Positions 21,060 to 32,207 of a stretch of DNA of 64,000 bases are shown here, one piece after another (position 1 is the stretch's first letter; every line of letters begins with the position of its first letter). The position numbers and the translations under genes were made by a program. Under the pieces are notes generated by a model. It did no database searches and had not been told where the DNA came from. It worked only from the letters and a program-made list of their open reading frames with translations. Source of the stretch: Ostrinia nubilalis (taxonomy: Eukaryota > Arthropoda > Insecta > Lepidoptera > Crambidae); NCBI RefSeq assembly GCF_963855985.1, contig NC_087092.1, positions 18,290,001 to 18,354,000 of the forward strand. Reading direction: 5' to 3'.

Positions 21060-22197
21060 TCCCACCAAAAACATTCTGTAAAAAACTAGCCAAGTCTCGA
21101 TGGAGCTGCTTGTTTATCTCTAAAAAGTAATGAAATCTATACAAAGTCGTGCCAAGTCTATGGTTCTTTACTGCGATTTCTTTTTTATTATAGTTAATGT
21201 TGTGTGACTTGGCCGTTGAAGGGTACAAAACCAGGTGCTCCATGACACCATTGCACCAATCTGTTGCCAGAACCACTACCCATTGACGATGGAAAATTGC
21301 CACTTGGAAAACGTTGATTTAATAACCAGTGAATTGTAGGCTTAATAAAGCTGCGTATTTCAATAATACTTATGCATAATTATTGATTATCTTAATAAAG
21401 ATTGTTCAACGGCCAAGTCACACAACATTAACTATAATAAAAAAGAAATCGCAGTAAAGAACCATAGACTTGGCACGACTTTGTATAGATTTCATTACTT
21501 TTTAGAGATAAACAAGCAGCTCCATCGAGACTTGGCTAGTTTTTTACAGAATGTTTTTGGTGGGATTTCACTTCTTTTTGTAGAATGTGGCATAATTATT
21601 TAACGTCGTCGTCCTTTAATATAATCGTCATTTTTTTTACGATATACCTTTAAAATGGACAACGAATCAGAATTATAACTAGAGAGGAAAAAAAATCTGG
21701 ACACCGCGGTGCAGAAAATCGACGCTCAAAGTGCTAGCGCCATCTAGCGGTGAGCGGTACAGGCGAACACCACGGTGCCGGTGTGGCGCTAGTAGTATTG
21801 ATTATTATGAATGTGGTGTTACTCCAGATCTTCGATTTTCCTAGTTTTGATAGTTTTCCCTTTATGTGGCCATTAAACCCTAACTCTGTACCAAATTTCA
21901 GCTCTCTGAGTTAATGGGAAGTACTAGTTCTATTTTGATGATCATCAGTGAGTGAGTGTCATAAATGCGAAACTTTGCTTTCGCTTAACTTCGGAACTAA
22001 TTGACCTACAGACTTGAAATTTTGGATTTTAAGTGTGTGATTATAGCTTACTAGATGACGAAAATTTCTGCGTTCTGGTCTTATCTAAAGGTTCTCAAAT
22101 AGAGGCCTGAAAATGCGGCGAAATGGTTCCAGTAAAGGATGGTACGGCAGTGTTTGCTTCGCGCTCGACTTGGCGGGGGCACTGCCGTGCCCCCAGA
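21060..22197 (+). repeat. Composite interspersed repeat, copy B (no nested Helitron)
   Basis: Same order as 789-2241: TCCCACCAAAAAC start, inverted fold-back pair (about 21060-21230 and 21410-21565), and the GGGGGCAC/GTGCCCCC hairpin end at about 22175-22194. Where copy A has the Helitron-like insert, this copy reads straight through (CACACAACATTAACTATAAT at about 21419). It also lacks the ~100 extra bases copy A has before AAAATCTGGACACC. Confidence 0.8.
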
Positions 22198-23010
22198 TCG
22201 TGTGGTAATCGTGATTGTAAGTGACTTTCAAGTAGCCTTTCAAGTATTTCAGCCAAATAGGAAGTAGCACAGCAACATGTCCAGAATTAGAGGTCTTACC
22301 GGATTAATTGCGTAAACATCAGCCACGGTTGCAGACTCAAATCCCATTTAGCAAATGTTATTGCGATAAGCACGACAAAGACGTTTTAAAATGAATTTAC
22401 AAGTATAAATTAGAGTTGACAAAAACAGTTGCAATAATATTTATATGGACTTATTAGGACTATTAGGTGTGTATTGAGTTTTCTTGTGTTCATGTTTATT
22501 TCAACCATCTCCACTTATTTGCGACCACCCAAATTGGTTAGTCGCTTGTTCGCGGAGGCGCAAATCCATGAATGCCATCAGATCACGTTCTTTAATCGGT
22601 TCGAAGTTTTAATTGGCTCAGTCCGTTGCCGCGCCGCGCTGAATACCGAACTTCGGCCAATTTGTTGTTACCTTTCCACTTCTTTGGCTTCCTATTTGCC
22701 ATGTTCCAGTGGCCAATTATCGACATTAAACATTTTTAATAAAAGGTACTTTTGAAGCCGAAATGTGTTAGTGAATACCCGTAATTTGTATGGGTACCCT
22801 ACGACTACCTTTTTAATTTTTAAGTGAAAGAATTTCTTTACGAGGCTCATTAAAGTGTGTAAAATTGTACCCGTTTACTGATACTTAACGTAAATTTTAT
22901 AGAATACCTACTTACAACAAACATTTCAACTAAAGTGTTAGTCTTTTTGTTGTATAAATAAATATAAGACAAAATATTTCACTAAAATAATTGGTTATAC
23001 ACTAATCAAA
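22198..23010. other. Unannotated DNA
   Basis: There is no recognised gene. A GC-richer patch at about 22540-22660 contains an inverted CCGAAGTT/AACTTCGG pair. The 93-residue frame across it (22474-22755) has no recognisable features and is probably chance. Confidence 0.3.
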
Positions 23011-23250
23011 GAAGTTGCAGCACGCCTCGCAAGTCAATATCCTCGTAGACACCACGACGGTTGGGTAGACAAGATAATAAATCCTCATCCAACTAAACTT
23101 AACGCGAATGAGAAGTTCCCGGCGCCACAGCACCGCCGACAAGAGCAAGACCACGTGATCAAACTACTCAACACACAATCACTACCAAAATGTATAGGCA
23201 TTGAGTCTAAGATAGAAAATTTACAAATTCAGTCGAAGTTATTATTGTAA
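23011..23250 (+). CDS. Unrecognised exon-like open frame (79 codons to a stop)
   Basis: One frame stays open for 79 codons and ends at TAA 23248-23250, with a coding-like, balanced base composition unlike the AT-rich flanks. It contains no ATG near its start, so it would have to be a terminal exon or the remnant of a longer gene. The product is hydrophilic and rich in His, Arg, Gln and Asn (for example ARLASQYPRRHHDGW near the start and RRQEQDHVIKLLN in the middle). Splicing could begin at the AG at 23010/23011 or 23019/23020. A LINE poly(A) tail lies 17 bases downstream on the other strand. The sequence might belong to an old transposable element or to a real gene. I do not recognise the family. 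Confidence 0.35.
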   Translation, partial: EVAARLASQYPRRHHDGWVDKIINPHPTKLNANEKFPAPQHRRQEQDHVIKLLNTQSLPKCIGIESKIENLQIQSKLLL

Positions 23251-23267
23251 CTTATATAACAGATACC

Positions 23268-24300
23268 TTTTTTTTTTTTTTTTTTTTTTTTCGGTGGTAA
23301 AAATGCATTGAGTTGCATACCCGCCACTGTGGTCAGGCGGCGGGTTATGTGGGGCTCTCCCCTCCAGAAGGGAGGGGCCTACCCACTAAAAATCCACCAT
23401 CTCCGTCTCGCTGAGCACAGGTGGGAGCCGGTGTAGCGAGGCCTTTCCCGACATGTTCCACCTATGCGCAGACCGTCTGCTATGCGTGCAGACTCCAACT
23501 TCGACCACGCCATCTTTGATTTTTATAGTTACAGTTTGTTGTACTGCAACTGACCACTCGGAGATATACAACTATATACAAATGATATATACAAATGTCT
23601 TATCTATATTTACATAATATACAATGGAGGCCAGCGGGTAGGTGTAAAAGGTCTATCCGCCGGCACTCATAATGGACCTTACGCTATGACTAGTATTTGA
23701 CTAGGTGTCAGAGACGACGCGCAAAAGCACGTCGCCTCCGGCCCAACCTTCTCCGCCGAGCAGGGTCAGCGAGGGGATCTACCTCCCTGGCTCGCTCGGC
23801 TTCCTCTTTTGCCGACATAACGGTCTCGCAAAAGACTTTCACCGCGTCCCATCCGTTGTCACTGCCGACCATGGCTCTAACCACCGCCGGCAGTGTTAAA
23901 TCCAGTCCGATGTTTGCGCATAGCGCAGCTCTTTGTTGTGTCCATTCCGGGCAGTCTTCCAAGGTGTGCTCCGCTGTATCGACATCGGCGCCACAATGGT
24001 GACATTGAGGTGTCCTCTCCCGACCAATACGGTGCAGGTATTTCCCGAAGCAACCATGCCCGGTCAACACCTGCACCATGCGATATGCTCCTCTCTACCC
24101 ACTGTCGTAAACAAGGTTGTAGAGCGGCGACTGTTCGATGCCTAGCACTGGGCTCCTCCAGCCATTCTGCCCACTCATCTAACATCAAAACACGGGCCTC
24201 GTCTCGCCAGTGCTCGATTTCGCGGGGGGCAGGAGGGTTACCATCGCGCCTAGCGGCAGCGGTTCGGTAATATACCTCATTGATTCTGATGTCGAATCAG
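23268..24300 (-). mobile_element. 5'-truncated R1/I-type LINE, ORF2 C-terminus, 3' UTR and poly(A)
   Basis: On the minus strand this reads as the end of a non-LTR retrotransposon reverse transcriptase: a segment with YYRTAAARR and DEWAEWLEE, then VQVLTGHGCFGKYL, then a zinc-knuckle-like C-x2-C-x8-H-x4-C (CHHC...EHTLEDC). It is followed by about 400 bases of 3' UTR and a 24-base A tail (T-run at 23268-23291). The two coding parts are in different frames, with a frameshift at about 24090-24100, so the copy is dead. The RT core and endonuclease are missing, as usual for 5'-truncated insertions. Confidence 0.85.
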
Positions 24301-24927
24301 TGGTGCACGGTAAAAACAAAACTGGTTTTTGTGACATCGTCAATGGTCATTATTAATATTTTGGAAATACTATGTAACTTGGTTTAAATAAATAAATAAA
24401 TAAAGTTACATTTGACTGACTGTACCTGCACAAAATGTCGTTAAGCAAGCAGTGTTAACTACCTACCTTTAATAATGTTATTTTTGACAAGTTGGCTTTT
24501 ATATTTGTGCGGGGTAGATGGTAATCTGATCGTGCGTAACGAAGCGGCGCGAAAGCGAACGTTCGCGAATATTCAGATTGCGCCGCGAATTAATCTGCCG
24601 ACTTGGCACCGCCTTGATTAGTTCGCGGAACCGCGGGATCATATTGACGCCACATTGATATTGTGAACGAGAGCTAAATTCCAGCTGTTCGAGATAGGAA
24701 AGTAAGATTAATAAGAGTAAATAATTACACTTTTTGCTATTATGTAATAAGCAATTAAGAAACGGAAGAAAATTGTAAGCCGAAATTTCATACCTACCCA
24801 TTTTAATTATAAATAGTATTAGCTTGGTTCTAGTATCTTAATAGAATCCCGAGGACAGCAAGTTTGTTAGAGATTTAGAGTAAGTTCAAAGGCATCAAGC
24901 TTTGTAATTTGTAAACCAAAGGTAGGT
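24301..24927. other. Unannotated DNA with a GC-rich palindromic island
   Basis: A block at about 24515-24670 contains nested short palindromes (GCGAACGTTCGC, CCGCGG) and several TAAT/ATTA cores, unlike its flanks. It yields a minus-strand frame (24499-24801) that I judge to be by-product. It could be a conserved non-coding element. An (AATA)n run lies at about 24386-24404. Confidence 0.3.
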
Positions 24928-24933
24928 ACTTAC

Positions 24934-25102
24934 TTATGAAAATCATATTCATTCTTTTCAAAAATTCGAAAGCTATATTTTTGGAATTAGCCTTTAATAC
25001 AGTGCTTAGATGTGAAATTGTATGCCAGACGCCAGTTAACACGATCACTATAATGAATATACCCGCGAACAAGTAAATCCTGACGCGACGATGTTTGCTC
25101 AT
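24934..25102 (-). CDS. Candidate first coding exon of a membrane-anchored protein
   Basis: From ATG at 25102-25100 (minus strand) the frame encodes about 56 residues: a short basic start (MSKHRRVR), then one strongly hydrophobic helix (IYLFAGIFIIVIVLTGVW), then a polar stretch. This resembles the N-terminal anchor of a type II membrane protein. The frame reaches a perfect donor, GTAAGT (24933-24928), in phase 1. A canonical TATAAAAG lies about 115 bases upstream of the ATG (25224-25217). No matching second exon was found, and the only frame nearby does not join in phase. A short upstream reading frame starts nearer the TATA box. It may be chance. Confidence 0.3.
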
Positions 25103-25707
25103 TTGCTGATAATAGGAGGTGTGTTTGCGCACAATACGGTTAGGAGGTTCGGCGGAGGTTCCCTTCTCATTGTGTGCAAATACACGCGTATTGTCTACTT
25201 CTCAGAAGGTTTACAGCTTTTATAACCCTTGCCTTTGCACTTCTGTACCTACGGTGTATTTGATCACGCATGTGAAAATTTTTAAGGGCGGGTTCTAAAG
25301 TAGGTATAGGGAAAAACAGCCGCCTCTACGTTTCTTTTTTAAAATAATACCTAATTTATAATCATATCAATGACAACTTCGGAAAGGCAAGTTACCTACT
25401 TTTAATTTAAAAAAAATTGATGTAAACAAAAAATAATTAGTCTCAAGAAATTAACGCAAATAAGGAAAACCCACTTAAGCAATATGCTGCTCATTGGAGA
25501 GGTTTGAACTTGTCTTCATAATTTTGAGGAACCGTGTCCTTAAGTTGTGTCATGCGTCACCAAACACACTGTGTACTTCTGATTAATTTAGATTCGGGCC
25601 ATGATTCGTGTCCAAGTAACGTGTGAAAAGCGTTTCGAGGAAGCTTTGGCCTCATCAACTCAACTTCTACGCGACCTGTTTTCAAATAACAGCTTTGTTG
25701 TCAACTT
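25103..25707. other. Unannotated DNA around the candidate promoter
   Basis: Apart from the TATA box, no further features are recognised. The sequence is AT-rich. Confidence 0.3.
25217..25224 (-). promoter_or_regulatory. TATA box of the candidate minus-strand exon
   Basis: TATAAAAG on the minus strand is an exact TATA consensus. The expected start would be near 25193. Its value depends on the exon at 24934-25102 being real. Confidence 0.3.
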
Positions 25708-25870
25708 ATTTTTTTTTATCCACAACGAGGAAGCTCTTGGCCTGTATCTCACCTGATAGTGACGATCAGGCCGAAGGTGGAAGCAGGCTTCACCCGGAAT
25801 CCTCAACCACGGAGGAACTGGCTATCTTACCTCTAACTGCCGGAACACAACAATGCTGTTAACATTGTTG
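25708..25870 (+). repeat. Lepidopteran SINE-like unit
   Basis: The phrases CGAGGAAGCTCTTGGCCTGTA and CACCTGATAGTGACGATCAGGCCGAAG mark a dispersed repeat. A short inverted match is present at about 40860-40930. A T-rich tract precedes it. It has no coding content of its own. Confidence 0.5.
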
Positions 25871-26121
25871 TTATGGCGTCAGACTTAGGTATTACTTAAT
25901 ACGTAGGCAATACAAGAAATCAACACACATACCTTGCCAAAAATCGTAAGAAAACAGCCAAATTCTTTTGATTTCGAATTGACAAAAAGTTCACGCACGT
26001 ATTGTTTTGGTGGAACTATCATGGCGTGGCTGTGTTGCTGTTTTACAGACCCGCAAACGTCCAGTAGCGCCATGTGTTGTAGGTTTTTAGTAAAATCGAG
26101 TATTCATCTTACCCACCCTAT

Positions 26122-26265
26122 GTTTCTTGCCCGGGCTTCCCCTATATGTTATTCTGGGTTATAAACAATAATACTGTAAAGTTTCATCAAAATCCGTTCA
26201 GTAGTTTTTGCGTGAAAGAGTAACAAACATCCATCCAAACTTTCACATTTATAATATTAGTAGGA
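26122..26265 (-). mobile_element. Internally deleted Helitron-like element
   Basis: Read on the minus strand it starts A|TCCTACTAATATTATAAATG at 26265 and shares its body with the 29013-29207 copy (GGGTTATAAACAAT...CCGTTCAGTAGTTTTTG). The 3' region is shortened to a GCCCGGGC-like remnant near 26130. Confidence 0.65.
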
Positions 26266-26767
26266 TGATATTGTACCTACAAAGGCATGTTTTTGCAAGC
26301 ATTTGAAGCGTGGTGGCTCAAACTGAAATTCGCCGCCATAATCCCCGGCGGAATTATTGTCACGCGAAACTAAATCCCGGGATTCATTCGCTTGCAACGT
26401 ATAGTCAGCTTAAAAAACTGCTGCTGATACATTTCTTGAAGAAGCAGTCTGAATGTACGTTCATTAACTCAATTCAAATGATTTCTGTACGTCACTGTCT
26501 ATTTTAAGATAGGCCTATTTTAAAATAGTATACTTGATTAAAATTTACGTAGTACATAGTACTTTTACATGGGTGTGTAATGTATGATATAACTACATAT
26601 CATATAATACTTAGAGGATATAACATCAAATTATATAAAATCATTTAATATAATAATTATTTACTATAATAAACGAATAATATAATTTTAAAACGAATAA
26701 TTTTAAGACAAATAACTTTTAACTGATATAAAATGGTTTGAATTTAAAACAAATAACATTCAAATCA
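26266..26767. other. AT-rich spacer
   Basis: No gene. The part 26580-26767 is very AT-rich, with repeated TATAATA/AAACAAATAA-like text, and borders a Helitron-like element. Confidence 0.3.
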
Positions 26768-27004
26768 TCCCAACTAATATTATAAATGCGAAAGTAACTC
26801 TGTCTGTCTGTCTGTCTGTCTGTTACGCTTTCCCGCTTAAACCTCGCAACCGATTTTGATGAAATTTGGCATAGAGATAGTTTGAGTCCCGGGAAAGAAC
26901 ATAGGATAGTTTTTATCCCGGTTTTTGAAACAGGGACGCGCGCGATAAAGTTTTTCTGTGACAGACAAAATTCCACGCGGGCGAAGCCGCGGGCGGAAAG
27001 CTAG
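26768..27004 (+). mobile_element. Complete Helitron-like non-autonomous element
   Basis: The ends are textbook: A|TCCCAACTAATATTATAAA at the 5' end and GGCGGAAAGCTAG|T at the 3' end, with a GCGG...CCGC hairpin about 12 bases before CTAG. It is nearly identical to the nested copy at 1154-1385. It carries a (TGTC)n run near 26802-26822. The reading frames overlapping it (for example 26719-26976) are by-products. Confidence 0.85.
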
Positions 27005-27118
27005 TATAAAAATAAAGTGTCGAACAATCAAATGAGATAAAATTCTTTTCCTATAAAACTTAAATCATATAACAATAATAATTTTATATAAAGTTCAATT
27101 GTTATAATAAGCATTGCA

Positions 27119-27318
27119 TGCAGCAAGCAAGCAAGCAAACGAGCAAGCAAGCAAGCGAGCAAGCAAGCTAGCATGCAGGCAAGCAAGCAGGCAAGCAAAC
27201 TAGCAAGCAAGCTAGCAAGCAAGCAAGCAAGCAGGCAAGCAAGCAGGCAAGCAAGCAAGCAAGCAAGCAAGCAGGCAAGCAAGCAAGCAGGCAAGCAAGC
27301 AAGCAGGCATGCAGCATG
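27119..27318. repeat. (GCAA)n imperfect microsatellite
   Basis: About 200 bases of AAGC/GCAA tetramers with scattered substitutions (GCAG, GCTA, GCGA). On the minus strand it reads as a (CLLA)n peptide, which is an artefact. Confidence 0.97.
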
Positions 27319-28227
27319 CAAATTTGACTAAAAACTTGAGACTTCTGTCACGGCTCCGGCACTGCGGGGCTCTGGCGGTCCCTCGCGTGCTAATCGTCGC
27401 AGATGGCTTTCGCTCCGTGCCTACGCGCTTCTAAATTACACTCTAGGGGTAGGGCAGACAAGACTACGTGGAGTCGGTTCTACGGCGATTCATTTTTGTC
27501 ACTAAAGTCATTTATAAGTCAAGCTAAAGAAGAACATACAAAAGTTATATCTATCAGAAATTATATCAATTCAAGAGTATACCAAATAGTCGTTATAACA
27601 AATAATATTTATTTTATGTAATGGTTATATGAAATATTATTTATATCAAACAAAATTACATCAAATGAGTCTTAGATTAAGTAAGGTTTATATCAAATGT
27701 CTTTATGCGTTTTGATTGGTATCTGAAATGACATTATTAGAAATGATTTATTATATGAAGTAAACATTATATGTTAAAAAATTATATCAAGTGTTATTAT
27801 AACATACGTTTATTATACAATATGAACGTTATTGAAATGAATTTATATCATATAAACTTATATAAACTGTCACGCACCCCTTTTACATCGAACATAAAGT
27901 TCCTTTTGCAATAACTGTGACCGACCGACTCGACTCGAATCGACCTCTTGCCTCCCGAAGTAGTTCTAGTTTATATTAACAAGCCTATCATTTCTACAAT
28001 ATAAGTAATGAGCATTACATCGCGAGAAAGTATAATTTATTTAAAGCCAGTGTTATCTGCGGCGGAGTGTGGCAGGTGTCTGGTTTGTTTGCAGTGACGC
28101 TCGTCGGCGGTGGCGGGCGACGGGATTAATGCCCAAGGTGCACTCAGAGGGCCCCGTGTGCCTGCGAGTAGTGGGGACAATGAAAAATCGCACCCCGATG
28201 AACTTTACAGAGGATTAGCAAGATTTG
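27319..28227. other. Unannotated DNA, AT-rich with a GC-rich end
   Basis: From 27540 to 27880 short TATATCAAA-type words recur loosely. From about 28055 the sequence turns GC-rich (28055-28200), with a possible acceptor TTTGTTTGCAG at about 28085-28095. A frame from 28110 runs into a known repeat, so I do not call it a gene. A conserved element or an exon cannot be excluded. Confidence 0.3.
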
Positions 28228-28340
28228 TTTCTTTTTTATGCACAACAAGGCAGGTATTTGACCGCAATCGCACCTGGTGTCAAGTGAGATGCAGTCTAGG
28301 ATGCACCTTCAAAAGGTCCGGATTAGTGTCCGGGAAAGAC
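28228..28340 (+). repeat. Dispersed repeat (GGCAGGTATTTGACCG family)
   Basis: The string CAACAAGGCAGGTATTTGACC and the following text (GCACCTGGTGT, AAGTGA.ATGCAGTCTA) recur at 41458-41560 in the same orientation. This identifies a dispersed SINE-like repeat, and it discounts the 92-residue frame at 28110-28388. Confidence 0.65.
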
Positions 28341-28386
28341 AGCAGCAAGCAGCGAATTCCAGTCCCTAGCTGTTTGCAAATACTTT

Positions 28387-28555
28387 AAAAAAATCAAAAT
28401 CAAAAATATTTATTCAGTTTAGACCACAAGTGGCACTTATGAACGTCAAAATTTAAATATAAAAAAAAGAAAAGGTAGCCCTTATGGGGCACTTTACTTA
28501 CATGTCTCCTTATCTTTTGGGCCCTACCAGCGCTTCGAGACAAACATATGGCATT
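28387..28555 (-). mobile_element. Truncated SINE/LINE-3'-end unit
   Basis: It starts with an (AATCAAA)-like tail and contains GCCCTACCAGCGCTTCGAGAC, as in the units at 18690-19148 and 47211-47672. The end distal to the tail is missing. Confidence 0.6.
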
Positions 28556-29012
28556 ATATACTAATTCATATACTGATATTATACACTGATTTGTAATTTT
28601 AGAACAGAATGGCTAAATTAAACTATTGGTAAATTATATTATTTAAAGGACGAATAGGTACCTAAGTACACTCATAATGACTGTTATGAAAGACACAAAT
28701 AACTTTCGATTTTGCAAAAGTAATAATTCCAATACAATAAGACTTATTATTTGTTTGAGAGTTTGTTTTCCTGTACGAGCTTGTAACATTTGTTTTCAAT
28801 AAGTTCAGTCAAACATCACGGACGCCTACTTACGAGGCCGATAAGACAGCTTTCCGAACTTCTTACGAGAGGGATTCAATGAAATAACGTTTGCATGTTT
28901 TGTGACGAGCCCGATACGTCAACGTCGCAAGTTTCGTGTGCTCTTTGTAACCGAGTAGATAAAGTATTGTTGTTCTTCGGCGAAATACTTTTATGAGTTT
29001 TTTATATTACCA
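28556..29012. other. Unannotated AT-rich DNA
   Basis: No recognised feature. Confidence 0.3.
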
Positions 29013-29207
29013 CTAGCTTATGCCCGCGGCTTCATCCGCGTGAAATTTCGTTTTTCACAGATCGTCATAAATTATAGCCTATATGTTATTCTGGGTTATA
29101 AACAATACTGTAAAGTTTCATCAAAATCCGTTCACTAGTTTTTGTGTGAAAGATTAACAAATATCCAGACATCCAAACTTTCGCATTTATACCTAATATT
29201 AGTAGGA
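29013..29207 (-). mobile_element. Complete short Helitron-like element (195 bp)
   Basis: On the minus strand it runs from A|TCCTACTAATATTAGG (29207) to GCCGCGGGCATAAGCTAG|T (29013). The host bases are A and T, and there is no target duplication, as expected for Helitrons. A GCGGATGAAGCCGC hairpin precedes the CTAG end. Confidence 0.85.
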
Positions 29208-30914
29208 TGTTTCCAGTAGACAACTTTCCGAAACATTTCTAACAATTATTTTCAGTTTGATGTTTCTTGCTAAGTACTTGGAAGATTGAGAAAAAAATAT
29301 TCCATAATAATTTAGCACAGTCTCCGCCAAATATTGGTTCGAATCTTGTAAATGTAGGTATAGGTATTACGAATACTTGAAATTGATTGAATCGAAAACT
29401 GAAGCAAACTGAAATATCTTTAGCAGGCGTGGTCCAATGCTTTTAGTGAATAAATTACGTTTGGCACTTTGAATAACGCAATAAGAAGCAATTCACCTTG
29501 ACGGACCGTCGGGGCTGGCCGCCGCCGCCGCCTAATGTCGCCTGGAGGATCGCGCCGACACGCACGCTCAATCACGACCGCGCCGAAACTGATTAGACGT
29601 TGCACATTCCTACTTAAATTACTTATTAATTATAAAATATATTCTTAATAATATAAAGCCTGCGAATGTGTTAGAAAGCTTAATTGTAACGGTTAGACTG
29701 GCCACTTTGCAGTAAGTAAGTAGGTAAGTACGTAAACAGAAAATAAAGGAAAAGTTACTATAATTTTCTTTGAAATAGGTATACAACTTTTGAAGATACC
29801 AGTTAAAAACTTGAAAGTTTTAGGGATCCGTGCCGTTGCAGTTGTAATACTTGTAGATAATACAAACTGCAACATACCTACGATTTTAGTAGTACTTAAC
29901 AAGTTTGTGATTTATAAGTAGGTATTATTCTTATGAAAGTTTTCGTTACATTCACCAAAGGAAAATACAAAATTAAATTAAGTAAGTACCCGAAAATAAT
30001 AGTAGAAATAAGAAATTACTTCGGATTCTCTTTTTCGTTTTGAGTAGGTATAAAGCAAAAGCATTAATATAATTGGGCTAATCTTTCACATTATCAAATT
30101 GTATCTAAAATGATTTTTATCATGAAAAGGAATAATATGACACTTCCCTAAATCCGTTCATAAAACAATGGACGGCGTATTAAAATTATAAAATACGCTT
30201 TGAACAAACTATCTAGACTTCATAACTCCTGAAACATTTTTTCCTCAAAAAGCCCAAGTTGACGTCCGAGCACAAAGTTGGGAGAGCTTTAAATATGCAA
30301 AGCCGCATTAAAATATGATGTTGTGTAAATTTCATTCGCGAACTTAGACAAAGGGCCGCTGCACACGTGGAATATTCACGGGGAGGGGGGAGTTTGTTTT
30401 GGTTAGCCACTTGCGTTTAAGGCGTCGCGCAAACGTAGACAGTAATTTGTGGAAATTAGCTTCTTCGTTGGTTTGTTCTTCGTTGCGGATTGACAATCAA
30501 AAAGTAGTCAGTGAAATCAAATAGAAAATGACCGTTTCTTTCTAAGTATACAGGCCAACAAATTTACACACAGAGCCGTAGCCGTAATAAGTGTCTACGT
30601 TTGCGGTTTGTCAGTTGATAAATTAACGCAATTTATGAGTTGAAAGACCGAACAAATGGAAATAGAAGGATCCGTTTTACATATTTTTCATAGTAGTGTT
30701 TAAAAAGATTTTGCCTAGACCGAATTATGTTATAAATAATTTGTTTTGTTTTACAGACTAACGGGATTACTAATAGATAGGTGTCATAAGATTTTTTTAA
30801 GAAAAAGAGCAGGTATTACTTATAGGTATTATTTACGCAGCTATGTATGGCTTTTTCACAGGTAAAAGAAAATACTTTCCATTATAATATAAAACATTCA
30901 GGTGCAACCACCAA
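29208..30914. other. Unannotated intergenic DNA
   Basis: There are no genes. One GC-rich block at about 29500-29600, with a (GCC)n run and GATTAG, stands out from the AT-rich flanks and may be a conserved element. A GTAAGTAAGTAGGTAAGTA-like tract lies near 29711-29731. Confidence 0.3.
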
Positions 30915-31045
30915 GCCAACGCTGAGGGCAGACGTCGGCGGCGCCGCGCGGGGACTCGTAATCCGGCGGGATTACCGCCGACGCCGACGATTATTTCAGG
31001 AGCGCAATGCGAGGGCCCAGCCGATGTCAGATTAACATCGCAGCT
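30915..31045. promoter_or_regulatory. GC-rich island with paired TAATCC sites
   Basis: A ~130-base GC-rich block in AT-rich DNA. It contains TAATCC (30959-30964) and, four bases on, GGATTA (30969-30974), an inverted pair of sites of the type bound by K50 homeodomain proteins (Bicoid/Otx class). The GACG/CGTC-rich surroundings hold further short palindromes. An enhancer or other conserved element is plausible. The overlapping 62-residue frame is not convincing. Confidence 0.3.
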
Positions 31046-32099
31046 ATTCTCAAATCACTCGAAAGGTAACATACAATTATACTACAATGATTATGTAAAG
31101 CGTGTCATCATAATGTCACATAAATACCCTAACCTAATGGAAAATAGAATGATAAAAATAATTGCATTGATTTGTAAGATTATCAAAACATTTTGATTTG
31201 TTTGAAAACATAACCATTCGTGACAGTTACAATTTTGGATCAACCCGCGATTAACACTTCGGTATAATTATTGTATTTGACTGAACGTTATGATTTGTTT
31301 TCATTTAAAGTAATGACATCCTTCCACCCCAATAGCGATAACTTAGAGGTCTGCAGTTGACCTAACATACCAACTCTATCGCTTCCAGAATAATCCCCGC
31401 CAGGTGTCGCCGGACAGCGCCGGAAGAGACACGTCGCGCGGCCAGATACGAGTATGTTTCATGTCGCGTGCGAATGCGGCTTTATTTATTAAGCTGCTAA
31501 TGCGATTTTAATGTTAAATACTTTCTTGTTCCACTTCCTGGTAACGTCTGATGAGCACCATATTTGTGTAGCACATAATTATGTCAATAAGAGGAGGACA
31601 TAGCAACACTTATATAAATAACCATTTCGATGTTGATTGAAATCTTGAATAAAAAATAGCCTATATGAGACCTTATGTAAAGTACCTAGGAGTATTTTCA
31701 GTAAATAATAACTTTTTCAAAGTGAAATGAAAATGGAAAAGCGTTAGACGAGGCAGCCTCCGCGTTTAAGTTTTAAACAGATACAATAACAAAACAAACA
31801 TGTGTCAAGCCCGTAGTCGAGCCCCAGCGACATCCGCGGCGCACTTCGCTCCCCCCTGCGTTCTTGTGGTGCTTTTTTCCTTGTTATTGTTTGACAGACA
31901 TGTGCTCCGTTCGAACATAACACAGGCAGGTTTAGAAGACAATCGATTTATTTATTTATCCAACATATACAAGGTCGTTCAGGCGCAAGTGGCCCCCTGA
32001 AATATTCTAAATATTCATGAAAAAATGTAACAGTATAATTCGTCACTTTTCAAGGTTGTGTTAAAAAAAAGGTTGTTTTTTTCATATAACATAATTATG
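31046..32099. other. Unannotated DNA with one GC-rich patch
   Basis: No gene. A patch at about 31380-31510 (TAATCC, CAGGTG, GCCGGACAGCGCCGG) resembles the other GC-rich islands and could be regulatory. Confidence 0.3.
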
Positions 32100-32207
32100 A
32101 CGAGTACGAATTCGCGGTAGGCATCCGCTGACAAAGGATTTTACGAAACTCCACCCCTAAGGGGGTAAAACGGGATCCACGCGTACGAAGTCGCGGGCTG
32201 CCGCTAG
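32100..32207 (+). mobile_element. Helitron-like 3' end fragment
   Basis: It ends ACGCGTACGAAGTCGCGGGC, then TGCCGCTAG before T (CTAG at 32204-32207), the same tail as the 7687-8056 copy. The 5' part is absent or unrecognisable. Confidence 0.6.

Noticed and set aside
22474..22755. A 93-codon frame with a hydrophobic start
   Set aside because: No family resemblance, and its hydrophobic start is explained by T-rich sequence.
27028..27321. A 97-codon minus-strand frame reading (CLLA)n
   Set aside because: Translation of the (GCAA)n microsatellite; not a protein.
28110..28388. A 92-codon frame after a possible acceptor
   Set aside because: Its second half is a dispersed repeat also present at 41.5 kb; the first half shows no known family.
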